This document shows positions 9,112 through 17,894 of a DNA stretch of 64,000 nucleotides, piece by piece (within the stretch, counting starts at the first letter, position 1; every line of letters starts with the position of its first letter). The translations under genes were made by a program, and so were the position numbers. Source of the stretch: an uncultured Chlorobiota bacterium (GTDB lineage: Bacteria; Bacteroidota; Ignavibacteria; UBA10030; UBA6906); the NCBI GenBank assembly GCA_900696645.1, contig CAADGV010000033.1, forward strand, positions 62,001 through 126,000, in the 5' to 3' direction. The notes beneath the pieces are model-generated. The model had not been told where the DNA came from. It made no database searches and saw nothing but the letters and a program-made list of their open reading frames with translations.

Positions 9112-10320
9112 TTACGCAACAGTTTTGCCTTCAACGATAGCTTTCGTATCGAGGGCAATCACCAGTTCCTCGTTGGTGGGGATGACAAACACCTTTGTCC
9201 TTGAGTCACGTGTTGTGATCAGTTTTTCTTTTTCATTCGACCGGTTGGCTTCATCATCAATCGTGATTCCGAAGTAACTCATGCCCTCACAACACGCCGC
9301 TCGTACGTCGGCACTATTCTCTCCTATGCCTCCCGTGAACACGACACAATCGAGGCCGCCCATTGCCGCCGCATACGCCCCGATGTACTTTTTCACACGA
9401 TAACAAAAAACATCGAAGGCATACGTTGACTTCTTGTCGCCGTTTTTCATTTCCTGGATTACTTCGCGCATATCGCTGCTCACGCCGGAAATTCCCTGCA
9501 AACCGCTGTGTTTGTTCAGAAGTGTGTTGGCTTCGGCAAGTGAAATACCCTCTTTGCCCATGATGTAAAGAACGATCGAAGCATCAATATCGCCTGATCG
9601 TGTTCCCATCAACAAACCTTCAAGCGGAGTGAAACCCATCGTTGTGTCTATCGAGATTCCTTCGTTAATAGCCGCCATGCTGCATCCGTTGCCGAGATGG
9701 CAGGTAATGATTTTCAACGAATGGTAGTCACGCTGCATGATTGCCGCAGCCCGCTCGGAAACGTAACGGTGGGAGGCCCCGTGAAATCCATACCGGCGGA
9801 TTTTGTATTGTGAATAGAGTGAATACGGGAGTCCGTACAAAAACGCTTTCCGTGGCATTTTTTGGTGGAACGCCGTGTCAAACACGCCGACCTGAGGCGT
9901 GCCCGGAAGGTTCACCTGACAGGCATTGATGCCACGGAGATTATGTGGATTGTGAAGGGGAGCAATTTCAAAATTGTCCCGGATGCTTTTGATAACCTCA
10001 TCGGTTATGAGGACGGAGCCGCTGAATGTCTCGCCGCCATGTACCACGCGGTGGCCGATGGCGTGAATGTCGGACTTGTCATTGATAACGCCATGGTTCC
10101 TGCTGAGGAGAACGGCGAGAATGTACTCAATGGCAACGATATGGTCGACAATTTCGCCGGCGATGGTAATCTCATCACCATCATGACGGACGTTCTTGAG
10201 TGTTGCGCCGCTCATGCCGATGCGTTCGACACTTCCTTTTGCGAGCCACTTCTGAGAATCGGCTTCGATGAGTTGATATTTGACAGACGAACTGCCGCAG
10301 TTGAGAACGAGGATATTCAT
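9112..10320 (-). CDS. ackA: Acetate kinase (or PduW-type propionate kinase)
   Basis: A 402-residue ASKHA-fold kinase interconverting acyl phosphate plus ADP with acid plus ATP. Family marks are MNILVLNCGSSSVKYQLIE at the N-terminus, GHRVVHGGE, GFHGASHRYV and FTGGIGENS near the C-terminus. It is the last gene of a minus-strand cluster with PduT- and PduS-like genes. In propanediol operons the equivalent position holds propionate kinase PduW, so the true acyl group could be acetyl or propionyl. No phosphotransacetylase gene is adjacent. Confidence 0.93.
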   Translation of the reverse strand: MNILVLNCGSSSVKYQLIEADSQKWLAKGSVERIGMSGATLKNVRHDGDEITIAGEIVDHIVAIEYILAVLLSRNHGVINDKSDIHAIGHRVVHGGETFSGSVLITDEVIKSIRDNFEIAPLHNPHNLRGINACQVNLPGTPQVGVFDTAFHQKMPRKAFLYGLPYSLYSQYKIRRYGFHGASHRYVSERAAAIMQRDYHSLKIITCHLGNGCSMAAINEGISIDTTMGFTPLEGLLMGTRSGDIDASIVLYIMGKEGISLAEANTLLNKHSGLQGISGVSSDMREVIQEMKNGDKKSTYAFDVFCYRVKKYIGAYAAAMGGLDCVVFTGGIGENSADVRAACCEGMSYFGITIDDEANRSNEKEKLITTRDSRTKVFVIPTNEELVIALDTKAIVEGKTVA

Positions 10321-10362
10321 GTATTCTGCTATTCTTCTTGTGTTCTGAATGTTGGATGACTT

Positions 10363-10914
10363 TTACACAACTTCGCTAAGCAATTCTTTTCTCGGAGAGG
10401 GAATAACAACCTTGTTGACAAGCAGCCCTTTTTCAGCCACCACTGCCGCTCCGGCATCAACTGCTGAACGAACCGCCGCAACATCACCCGTCATTGTGCA
10501 AAAGGCTTTGCCACCCAATGCCATTGCCAGACGGATCTCGATAAGTTCGACTGCTGCCGTTTTTACAGCGGCATCCGCGGCCTCGATAAGTGAGGCTACC
10601 GAGAATGATTCGATAATTCCCATTGCATTGAACGACTCGACTTTGTTGGTGCCCGAAATGGCGGGGAAGACGGATTCATGCACATTCGGAATCACGAATG
10701 TGTCAATGACGCAACCTCTGCCGGTTAACGCCCCTGCTTCAACACTTGCCTTCACAGCGGCGACGTCGCCACCAATGAGAACCATGTATTTTCCCGAACA
10801 AATCGAACGGGCGAGAAGGATTTCGGTTTCCGCCGCTTTCAACATCGCATCTGCTACTTCAAATCCTGCGGCAATGCTGCCGAGTTCAATCAGGCCTATC
10901 GAGTTTTTTGTCAT
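10363..10914 (-). CDS. pduT: Tandem-BMC shell trimer, PduT-like
   Basis: A 183-residue protein made of two bacterial microcompartment (BMC) domains, about 4-90 and 95-178. The first starts SIGLIELGSIAAGFEVADAM; the second starts AMGIIESFSVASLIEAAD. Overall it closely follows PduT, a pseudo-hexameric trimer with a [4Fe-4S] cluster at its central pore. The cluster-binding Cys of PduT is kept as Cys39 in RSICSGKYM. Known role of the family: electron passage across the shell together with PduS. It lies between ackA and a GxxExxY gene. No single-BMC hexamer or BMV pentamer gene is present here, so shell partners must be elsewhere if a compartment forms. Confidence 0.92.
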   Translation of the reverse strand: MTKNSIGLIELGSIAAGFEVADAMLKAAETEILLARSICSGKYMVLIGGDVAAVKASVEAGALTGRGCVIDTFVIPNVHESVFPAISGTNKVESFNAMGIIESFSVASLIEAADAAVKTAAVELIEIRLAMALGGKAFCTMTGDVAAVRSAVDAGAAVVAEKGLLVNKVVIPSPRKELLSEVV

Positions 10915-10976
10915 CTTTGCCTCATATTAGAAGGAACCACGAATTGCTCGAAAACCGCACGAATGAGTAAGCGCAA

Positions 10977-11378
10977 CTAAGGTTGAACCCTGATATTCTT
11001 CTTATCGTTGGTGAAAATCCTCCTTAGAAACTCGGGCTTGGAACCGAAATTGAACAGCAGTCCCAGTTCAATTCTGGTACACTTAAGATAGTTAATGATC
11101 TGAGCTTCATGTTCCGGGATGATTGCACTCGCAGCCTTCAACTCGAGAATGATGATCTCGTTCACTACCAAATCTGCATAGTATTCGCCAACAACTTCGC
11201 TATCGTAGTAAACGTCAATCTTCTTCTGTTGCTCGACGCGTAGTCCGAATTTTCTTAACTCAACCCTCATTGCGTTCTCATAAACTTTCTCCAAATATCC
11301 AAAGCCCAGCGTGTTGTAGACGGTGTAGTATGCCCGGATGATTTTGTTTGAAAGCTCTTCGTGTATCATGGTGAACAT
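10977..11378 (-). CDS. GxxExxY family protein
   Basis: A 133-residue protein of the GxxExxY family (named for GYLEKVYENA here, residues about 27-36). The rest is typical: HEELSNKIIRAYYTVYNTLG, then VGEYYADLVVNEIIILELKA, which resembles a PD-(D/E)xK nuclease-like core (D-x-n-ELK), and LKCTRIELGLLFNFG. Members are abundant and scattered in Bacteroidota and cyanobacteria, and their function is unknown. Here it splits the PduS and PduT genes, with 62 bases and 76 bases of non-coding DNA on its two sides, which suggests a late insertion into the cluster. Confidence 0.88.
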   Translation of the reverse strand: MFTMIHEELSNKIIRAYYTVYNTLGFGYLEKVYENAMRVELRKFGLRVEQQKKIDVYYDSEVVGEYYADLVVNEIIILELKAASAIIPEHEAQIINYLKCTRIELGLLFNFGSKPEFLRRIFTNDKKNIRVQP

Positions 11379-11454
11379 CCTACTGTTCTTGTCGGGTAGC
11401 CGGTTTTCGGATTTTCGTAACCGAATTTGTGAAAATCCATGCCTCTTTCGTGGC

Positions 11455-12768
11455 TCATTCGTGGTGAATCACAACAGTATCACCCACTTTCCGCACTACG
11501 CCGTCGATGCTTGCATGCACGCGAGCTCCAAGCTTGCCGTCAGGGACTTCGCCGATGCATTGCCCCTTTGTTACACGGTCGCCGATACGAACCACAGGTT
11601 CTGCGGTCACACCGATATGCTGGGACAACGGAACTTCAACATGTGAGGGACGCAACGTCTCGTTGCTGAATGCTGATTCACAATCATACTCAGTGATTCC
11701 GAGCCGCTTCACCAACATCTTCAGCGGAGTTCTTCGTCCTTCATACATCGGATGCGGCTCAACCTCCATTTTGCCGGACCACGTCACACCCTGTTTCTTC
11801 ATGTCACGCTTGCTCTTGTCGCAGGCTTCTTTTGGGAAGAGACTCTCCGGGCAGGCATACAGCGTACAGAGCCCGCACGAACAACAAAGATCGGCATACT
11901 GATTCCAGAAGGCTTCGCCGGTTGCCGTGAAACCGAGACTGCGCATTACTTTGTGAGGTTGAACATCGTAGCCCAGGATGTATCTGGGGCACAATTCCGT
12001 GCAGTAGCTGCATTGGTCGCAGGCAGATTTGCCGATGCGGTGCATGGAGTGTTCCGGTTGTGCTTTGCGCTGCACAAGCGTATGATCAAGTGGAAGAACA
12101 ACCAGCCCTGCTGTGGTTTTGGTGATGGGGAGATCAAGATTGAACTCCAGCTTTCCCATCATAATTCCACCAACAAATACTGCAAACTCGGACACGCTTG
12201 CGCCACCGGCAGCTTCGATCGCATCTCTGTAACTCATCCCAACCGGAACCGCAAATGAAACAGGATGCCGAACGGCCCCTGCAACAGTTATGAACTTTTC
12301 CGTGACCGGCTTTCCCTCATAAGCGAGGGAGATGTTGTACAATGTCTCAACATTGTTGACGACGACGCCAATGTTCAGCGGAATGCCTTTCGGCGGAATG
12401 AGTCGTCCGGTTGACTCGTACACAAGAATAAACTCGTCGCCCGAAGGATAGAAATCGCCAAGTTGATGGATCGTGAGAGGCGTTCCCACTATTGCCTTCT
12501 CGAATGCAACAACGGCAGCTTTATTCTTTGCCTTCACGCCAATGATACCGTGCTGGGCTCCGGTGGATTTCATCTGCAATGCAACGCCGTGCACAACCCG
12601 CTCGGCGTGGTGAAGCATTAACTCGAGATCTTTGTGGATCAGCGGTTCACATTCGGCGCCGTTCGCAATTACAGTATCAACCTGCGACGATGCCTTCACG
12701 TGGGCAGGAAAACCTGCTCCGCCCGCCCCGACGACACCCGCATTGCGAATGGATTCAATGATGCTCAT
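11455..12768 (-). CDS. pduS: PduS/RnfC-like flavo-iron-sulfur oxidoreductase
   Basis: A 437-residue protein with an N-terminal RnfC-type NADH/FMN domain (VGAGGAGFPAHVK at 12-24, GAECEPLIHKD at 37-47) and a SLBB-like region at about 155-210. Two [4Fe-4S] Cys motifs follow (C250-x2-C253-x2-C256-x3-C260, and a second cluster at 295-306), then a C-terminal barrel-sandwich segment. This is the PduS layout, the reductase that feeds electrons to cobalamin and docks to PduT. The pairing with a PduT-like shell protein two genes downstream supports the call over RnfC. No RnfD/E/A membrane subunits are near. Confidence 0.88.
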   Translation of the reverse strand: MSIIESIRNAGVVGAGGAGFPAHVKASSQVDTVIANGAECEPLIHKDLELMLHHAERVVHGVALQMKSTGAQHGIIGVKAKNKAAVVAFEKAIVGTPLTIHQLGDFYPSGDEFILVYESTGRLIPPKGIPLNIGVVVNNVETLYNISLAYEGKPVTEKFITVAGAVRHPVSFAVPVGMSYRDAIEAAGGASVSEFAVFVGGIMMGKLEFNLDLPITKTTAGLVVLPLDHTLVQRKAQPEHSMHRIGKSACDQCSYCTELCPRYILGYDVQPHKVMRSLGFTATGEAFWNQYADLCCSCGLCTLYACPESLFPKEACDKSKRDMKKQGVTWSGKMEVEPHPMYEGRRTPLKMLVKRLGITEYDCESAFSNETLRPSHVEVPLSQHIGVTAEPVVRIGDRVTKGQCIGEVPDGKLGARVHASIDGVVRKVGDTVVIHHE

Positions 12769-12783
12769 GTAGCATGTCTGATT

Positions 12784-13731
12784 CTAAGGCTTTGCACCGT
12801 TCAACCGTTTGCCATCTCCGTCATACTTGAAGAATCCTTCTTTAACCTTCTTGCCCAGTTTTCCTTCCCGCACCATGCGTCGAAGCAACGGGCAGGGGCG
12901 GTAACGGGGCTCGCCAAGCTCGTGGAACAATGTCTCCATCCACATCAGTACTTCGTCAAGTCCCATCGTATCGGCCATCTCGAGCGGGCCGGTTGGCATT
13001 CCGTAGCCGAGTCTCAAAGCAGTATCAATATCGTCTGCTTTTGCAATGCCTTCCATCAGAACGTGCATTGCCTCGTTGAGAATCGGAAGAATGACGCGGG
13101 TGGTGACAAATCCGGGATACTCGAATACCTCCACCGGCGTTTTGCCGATTCGTTGGGCAAATCGTTTTACGAGCTTGTACGTTTCATCGGAAGTCTTCAT
13201 CGCGCGCACAATTTCGACAAGCGGAACAGATACGACAGGATTGAGAAAATGCATGCCGATGATACGCTCAGGGCGTTTGCTGAATTCGGCAAGCTTTGTG
13301 AGATTGAGCGTTGCCGTGTTGGAGATAAAGACAGCATCTTCTTTCCCGACCGAATAGAACGCTTCGATGAGTTGACGTTTTGCCTCGAAGTTCTCGTCGA
13401 TTGCCTCGATAATGATGTCACAGTTCTTCAGATCGGCAACGTTTGTTGTTGTTTTGATGCGGGAAAGAACAGCACGTTTCTCCGATGCAGTCTTGCTCCA
13501 GCGCTTTATTTCAACATCCATCGCCTTGCTCAGACTGTCAAGGCCGGCTTTGAGGGTTTTGTCGTTCTTCTCGACAACCATCACTTCAATGCCGGCGCCT
13601 GCAACAGTTTCAGCAATTCCTTGTCCCATCACGCCGAGACCAATAACGCCAACAAGAGAAAAATCATCCTTCCCCTTTCGTTGTGCGAGAAGGGGCGTTT
13701 GCAAATCTTCAAATTTCAGTTTGGCTGCCAT
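12784..13731 (-). CDS. 3-hydroxyacyl-CoA (3-hydroxybutyryl-CoA) dehydrogenase
   Basis: A 315-residue soluble NAD-dependent enzyme. The Rossmann motif GVIGLGVMGQGIAETVAGAG lies at about 28-47. The catalytic His is in GMHFLNPV, with the paired Glu in the VEI/VEVFEYPGFVTTRV region, and the C-terminal helical domain has LGYGMPTGPLEMAD. It oxidises or reduces 3-hydroxyacyl-CoA and is probably short-chain specific given its stand-alone length. It starts the minus-strand set hbd-pduS-GxxExxY-pduT-ackA; the gap to pduS is only 15 bases. This hints that the compartment-associated pathway works on acyl-CoA intermediates, which is inference. Confidence 0.9.
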   Translation of the reverse strand: MAAKLKFEDLQTPLLAQRKGKDDFSLVGVIGLGVMGQGIAETVAGAGIEVMVVEKNDKTLKAGLDSLSKAMDVEIKRWSKTASEKRAVLSRIKTTTNVADLKNCDIIIEAIDENFEAKRQLIEAFYSVGKEDAVFISNTATLNLTKLAEFSKRPERIIGMHFLNPVVSVPLVEIVRAMKTSDETYKLVKRFAQRIGKTPVEVFEYPGFVTTRVILPILNEAMHVLMEGIAKADDIDTALRLGYGMPTGPLEMADTMGLDEVLMWMETLFHELGEPRYRPCPLLRRMVREGKLGKKVKEGFFKYDGDGKRLNGAKP

Positions 13732-13769
13732 ATGTTTTCACTTTCAGTAGAATAATCAGAATGAACTTC

Positions 13770-14456
13770 CTATAATTCCAAATGTAATATATCTCGCAAG
13801 AATGCCACGGTGCCTGCGTCAAACAGAAGCAACCCAAGAAACGCAAGCACAGCAACAAAAAGAGACTTCTGGCGCGACATGCCTGATTGCACAGAAATCC
13901 CAATCGTGAGAACGATCACATATAAGAACGTAAATAAATTGATTGAGTTTAACAATGAAAACGTCACGCTATCTTTGGTTGAGATGAGATGAGCAGCACT
14001 AAACGGGACAAGAGCGGGCATCTTTAGGAATGCATTTCCTCCCAAAACAAGACCAATTAGTGTTGCAAATTTTGAGAGGAGAACAAACATCTCGGCATGA
14101 ACGCAAAGCGAGAACACTTTCACGAACTGCAATTGCTCAGCCGACCGGAACACCCTGCCGATCATACAAAGCGTGAATGCAAATGACGACCAGCCAATCA
14201 ATAAACGAACGGGCAGAAAAAAACTGCGCAGCGGCAACTCGTTGTGAAGTGTTTGCGCTACAACCCTCTTGTCGCCGGCATTTGCTGATGCAGGAAGATG
14301 TGCGAGCGTTGCTTCAATGAGAAATGGATGCGTCAGGACGTAGAGGAGAACAGTGATGGCTGCGAGCATCAAAAACGGCGTCAGCCATTCCGGTTGTGAT
14401 TTGATTCGTGCAAGAGTCGCTCCCGGCGAGTAGAGGATTGCGAACGGTGTCAACAT
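13770..14456 (-). CDS. Yip1-like polytopic membrane protein
   Basis: A 228-residue protein with a short N-terminal cytosolic part (FAILYSPGATLARIKSQPEW, typical of bacterial Yip1-domain proteins) and about five membrane helices. The ATG at 14456 directly follows the stop of the ABC ATPase gene (TGATATG), so the two are co-translated. Yip1-type proteins often accompany ABC-2 exporters; this one may be a permease partner or accessory subunit. Confidence 0.68.
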   Translation of the reverse strand: MLTPFAILYSPGATLARIKSQPEWLTPFLMLAAITVLLYVLTHPFLIEATLAHLPASANAGDKRVVAQTLHNELPLRSFFLPVRLLIGWSSFAFTLCMIGRVFRSAEQLQFVKVFSLCVHAEMFVLLSKFATLIGLVLGGNAFLKMPALVPFSAAHLISTKDSVTFSLLNSINLFTFLYVIVLTIGISVQSGMSRQKSLFVAVLAFLGLLLFDAGTVAFLRDILHLEL

Positions 14457-14457
14457 A

Positions 14458-15246
14458 TCAGAGCCACGAGAGATGTTTCTTCTTGAGCTTGTCCGACACC
14501 AGATCGACGAACAGTTCTTCAAGCGAGGCGTAGGTTGAGTTCACAAGTTCTCCTTTTGCCCGCAAGCGAATATCGGATGTCAGGCATTGGAGAAGTACTT
14601 TCCCCTGATGAACGATAGCAATTTCGTTGCAGAATTTTTCGACGGTATCCAGCACGTGAGAGGTGATGAAGATGGTTGCTCCGCCCCGGGCCATCATCTG
14701 CAAGCTCTCTTTGATGGAACTTGCGGCGAGTGCATCAATCCCTTCGAGCGGTTCATCAAGCACAATCAATTCCGGCTTGTGAATGATCGCGGCGGCGAGC
14801 GATACTTTCTTCTTCATGCCGGTTGAGAAGGATTCGATCGGGTCGTCACCCTTCTCGCCCAAGTCAAAAAAGTCGAGCAACTCACGCGCTCTTCCATCAA
14901 TCTGTTCCCGATCCAGATCGTACATTATCCCCACAAATCGGAAATACTCACCCGCAGACATCCAATCAAAGTACAGCGGTTCATCAAGAACAAACCCGAT
15001 TCGTTGCAAATGGCTGTTATCTTGCTCCACGAGTTCTTTCCCGAACAACCGGACCGTTCCCGAATCCTTGCTGTTGAGCCCGGCAAGAATGCGAATGGTT
15101 GTTGTCTTTCCCGCGCCGTTCAAACCGAGGAATCCGAAGATTGTTCCTTTCCGTACCTTAAGCGAAAGCCCGTCGAGCGCCTTGTGGCCGCTGTCATACG
15201 TCTTGACGAGATTCTCGATGTCGATAATATTCAGAGGGTTGTGCAT
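14458..15246 (-). CDS. ABC transporter ATP-binding protein
   Basis: A 262-residue ABC-2-type ATPase. Walker A is GLNGAGKTTT, the signature loop is SFSTGMKKKVS (SxG-type variant), Walker B is ELIVLDEPLEGID, and the switch His is in ITSHVLDTVE. ATG 15246 lies inside the end of the upstream permease gene (16-base overlap), which gives the family-standard N-terminus. Partner permeases are probably the gene at 15231-15899 and the Yip1-like protein. The substrate is unknown. Confidence 0.9.
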   Translation of the reverse strand: MHNPLNIIDIENLVKTYDSGHKALDGLSLKVRKGTIFGFLGLNGAGKTTTIRILAGLNSKDSGTVRLFGKELVEQDNSHLQRIGFVLDEPLYFDWMSAGEYFRFVGIMYDLDREQIDGRARELLDFFDLGEKGDDPIESFSTGMKKKVSLAAAIIHKPELIVLDEPLEGIDALAASSIKESLQMMARGGATIFITSHVLDTVEKFCNEIAIVHQGKVLLQCLTSDIRLRAKGELVNSTYASLEELFVDLVSDKLKKKHLSWL

Positions 15247-15899
15247 AACCGGGTCTTCTGTTGTTCGATCTTCAAGGCGATATTCGGAAGTGAGTACTTG
15301 TACCAGTACCACGCCATTCCCGTTGCGTAGAAAACGTTGAGGATGGGAAGACGAACGATAACTGTAAACATGATGTACGGGAGCGACAGGACAAGCACAA
15401 ACAACAACATGCCTGCCGCTTGCACCAAATCGTCCATACGCCATCCCGTGGATTTACGAGGCGAGCGCAACGATTCGATGTTACCGACATGCAGCAACGG
15501 AAAGATCATGGTGGACGCATACATGAGGGCCTCGCGGATGAGGCGTCCTTCGAACGGCTTGGGGGAAAAATACAGAACTGTCATTGACACAATGACTGTG
15601 ACAATTCCCGTTAGGACAATTGTGGCAAGATTCTTCACAAGTACAACTCGCCGCCATGAAATTGGGAACATGCTAAGCGCCTCCAATTCGTGCGGTGACC
15701 GAAAGAGGATATTGTTGAACTGCAGTTCCAGAATCGCAAAGACGGCCAGAAATACAACAACAAAGGGGGAGACTTCGCTTTCCTGCACAACTCCAAAAAT
15801 CGCCGTGAGTATCAGCAAAACGAAAACCGGAATGCGTCGTGCCGAGAAGCATTGCCTGATTTCCATTGCGAAGATCAATTTCTCGCGGTCGCTGAACAT
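15231..15899 (-). CDS. ABC-2-type exporter membrane subunit
   Basis: A 222-residue protein with about six predicted helices. It starts with an amphipathic cytosolic segment (SDREKLIFAMEIRQCFSARR), ends in a basic tail (KIEQQKTRLCTTL), and overlaps the ATPase gene by 16 bases. I infer permease function from topology and gene order; no strong sequence motif is visible. It probably works with the gene at 15927-16643 as a two-part membrane domain. Confidence 0.62.
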   Translation of the reverse strand: MFSDREKLIFAMEIRQCFSARRIPVFVLLILTAIFGVVQESEVSPFVVVFLAVFAILELQFNNILFRSPHELEALSMFPISWRRVVLVKNLATIVLTGIVTVIVSMTVLYFSPKPFEGRLIREALMYASTMIFPLLHVGNIESLRSPRKSTGWRMDDLVQAAGMLLFVLVLSLPYIMFTVIVRLPILNVFYATGMAWYWYKYSLPNIALKIEQQKTRLCTTL

Positions 15900-15926
15900 A
15901 CGAAGCTTAAAAAGTCAGTGGCATTA

Positions 15927-16643
15927 TCATAGAAACTTTCTTCCAATCCAAATTACAGCGATGGGAATTGCAACCAACACCGCAAAGTCCAGAACAACTG
16001 CAAACCATGCGCCACTGATAGCCGAAAGGATTCCGTTCACGCAGAAATTCACCAGCGGAACATTCTGCATAATCGCATCCGACTCATATGCATAAGATCC
16101 GACGAATACCGCACACGCGGCAAGGGCAAGAACAACAAACGCAATTCCGGAAGATGATCCTCTTTTTTCAAGTTGAAGAAGCACGATTCCCGCAATTGTC
16201 GCGATGTTTAGTACGAGCAGGAGGTACAACACCGCCGCTGCGATTCCTACGGGAATGTCATGCCTGTACAACACTATCAGGAAGAAGAGATTGCTTGAGA
16301 TCAAGGCGATGGAAAACGGATGCCTGAGGTTTGCGCTGATGACAAACAGTATTCTGCTCAAGGCTGTTGTAGGAAACAAATACACCTTTTGCAGAATGGC
16401 GCGGCTGCTTCCGATAAAATGGGAGAGCCCGACAAGCCCAAACACAGCGGAATGGCTGAACAAGAATAGTGATAAATAGTATCCATCCCGGTCACTCCGC
16501 AACACATGCTCGGCTAATCCCGACGGGAAGAGGTTGAGAATGCCAAGAATGAATGCATACAGTTTGATGCGGGGAGACAGCGCCGACCGCTGTTCTGTGT
16601 CAACGGGGAGAAGTGACTGCGCAATATCGGCTGAAGAACGCAT
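15927..16643 (-). CDS. Polytopic membrane protein, probable ABC permease half
   Basis: A 238-residue protein with an N-terminal cytosolic stretch and about seven hydrophobic segments. ATG 16643 lies two bases after the stop of the upstream lipoprotein-like gene. A start 13 codons earlier would overlap that gene, so the nearer ATG is preferred. Fixed order with the next permease and ATPase genes suggests one exporter. The family is not recognised. Confidence 0.58.
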   Translation of the reverse strand: MRSSADIAQSLLPVDTEQRSALSPRIKLYAFILGILNLFPSGLAEHVLRSDRDGYYLSLFLFSHSAVFGLVGLSHFIGSSRAILQKVYLFPTTALSRILFVISANLRHPFSIALISSNLFFLIVLYRHDIPVGIAAAVLYLLLVLNIATIAGIVLLQLEKRGSSSGIAFVVLALAACAVFVGSYAYESDAIMQNVPLVNFCVNGILSAISGAWFAVVLDFAVLVAIPIAVIWIGRKFL

Positions 16644-16645
16644 GG

Positions 16646-17041
16646 CTATTCTTTCTTCCACGGATCGCGGGGAAAAGTCCAATCGTCGGAAAGGGGAATG
16701 TCCCAGACTTTTCCTTCGCCACGCTCGATTCTGATGCGCAATGAAAGGGGTTGGTGTGAGATGGCATACTCAATATGCAGCCGGGTTCTTAGATACGAAA
16801 TAACTGCATTGAGTCCATCGCCTGACAACACATCTGCAAGAACAAGTGCATGTCCTTTCTGTTGCATCTCGCGGCGGATGCGTTTTCGTTCCTCGAGTTG
16901 AGGTGAAGTAAGTTCGGAGATTCGAATGTTCAGAGCCTGGGCGAGACTGTCAAGGTCGGATTGTGAAAGGGATGGTGATTGGCTGGCACAACGGCTGTAC
17001 AACAAACCCATCACGAACAAGAGGATGAATATGCGATTCAT
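16646..17041 (-). CDS. Exported protein, probable lipoprotein, unknown
   Basis: A 131-residue protein with a hydrophobic signal segment (IFILLFVMGLLYSRCAS) and a Cys at about position 18 that could be a lipobox, though the -1 and -3 residues are atypical. The mature part is helical and highly charged (LEERKRIRREMQQKGH), with a C-terminal strand-rich part. It sits between two ABC transporter sets on the same strand, 22 bases after the upstream permease gene. I do not recognise the family. Confidence 0.6.
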   Translation of the reverse strand: MNRIFILLFVMGLLYSRCASQSPSLSQSDLDSLAQALNIRISELTSPQLEERKRIRREMQQKGHALVLADVLSGDGLNAVISYLRTRLHIEYAISHQPLSLRIRIERGEGKVWDIPLSDDWTFPRDPWKKE

Positions 17042-17063
17042 TTGTTGAACCGTAGAGTTTAGA

Positions 17064-17894
17064 TCAAAAGTCCTTTCTTCTCATAATCCACGCGGAAAAT
17101 ATGAAAATCGCAGATGAAGAAAGAAGCGCCTGAACAAACGGTTTCCATTCCATGCTCTTGTGTAGAATCTGCTCCGCGAGGCTGCGCTGCATACCGGCAA
17201 TCTGCGGCAATATGTAGTATAGTCCGTCAAGTATGCCACGATATATCTTGCTTTCGGAAAACAGAAAGAGAATTTCTTCGCGACTGTCGAGCAGATTGTC
17301 GATGAACATCAAGTACAGAAAACTCCCGATAATAGGGATTGCCGCATTCCTAAACACGACGCCAAGAATCAGTACGATCGAGAAAATACAGGCAAACATG
17401 AATGTCATCGTGAACGAAGAGAGGAGGAATTGGATGTTCCATACATCCGTTCGTATGCCGAATCCAAGCCAAATCCCGCCGATGAAATACAAGATCACGG
17501 CAAGCATAACTGCAACTGCGCCAAGGTATTTACCGAGCAACAACTCCCAACGTGCAAGCGGCTTGGACAAGTATAAATCGACAGTTCCTTTTTCCAGACT
17601 ATCGGGGATGACGCTTGCGGTTGCGAACACGCCGAACAGCATAATGCCGAAGAAGAGTCCTTTTGCGAGTCCGGTCTGCATTCCGAACACGAGCGTTTCG
17701 ACCTCTTCAACAGGTGTCGGCGGACTTACGGGATTCCCGAATGCCTTGAGAATAACGCCTTCATCCGTATGTTCGGCGGACACACTGGCGAGCGTGCCGA
17801 GCATGATGAGTGTCGAAATGCCGAGCAGAACGTAGAGTGTTGCTTTAGAGAACAGCTCACGAAACGTCGCGAGGATAAGTGTGAGGAGTTTCAT
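17064..17894 (-). CDS. ABC-2 permease, NosY-like
   Basis: A 276-residue membrane protein of the ABC-2 family, with six hydrophobic segments and the family motif LEKGTVDLYLSKPLARWELLLGKYLGA at about 103-129, where subunits contact the ATPase. The start overlaps the ATPase stop by four bases (ATGA type). It exports an unknown substrate with the ATPase at 17891-18826. The arrangement is like NosFY or gliding-motility GldA-type transporters, and I cannot separate these from sequence alone. Confidence 0.85.
   Translation of the reverse strand: MKLLTLILATFRELFSKATLYVLLGISTLIMLGTLASVSAEHTDEGVILKAFGNPVSPPTPVEEVETLVFGMQTGLAKGLFFGIMLFGVFATASVIPDSLEKGTVDLYLSKPLARWELLLGKYLGAVAVMLAVILYFIGGIWLGFGIRTDVWNIQFLLSSFTMTFMFACIFSIVLILGVVFRNAAIPIIGSFLYLMFIDNLLDSREEILFLFSESKIYRGILDGLYYILPQIAGMQRSLAEQILHKSMEWKPFVQALLSSSAIFIFSAWIMRRKDF

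Noticed and set aside
11455..12768. RnfC subunit of an Rnf complex
   Set aside because: No RnfA, B, D, E or G gene is adjacent, and a PduT-like shell gene is in the same cluster, so PduS fits better.
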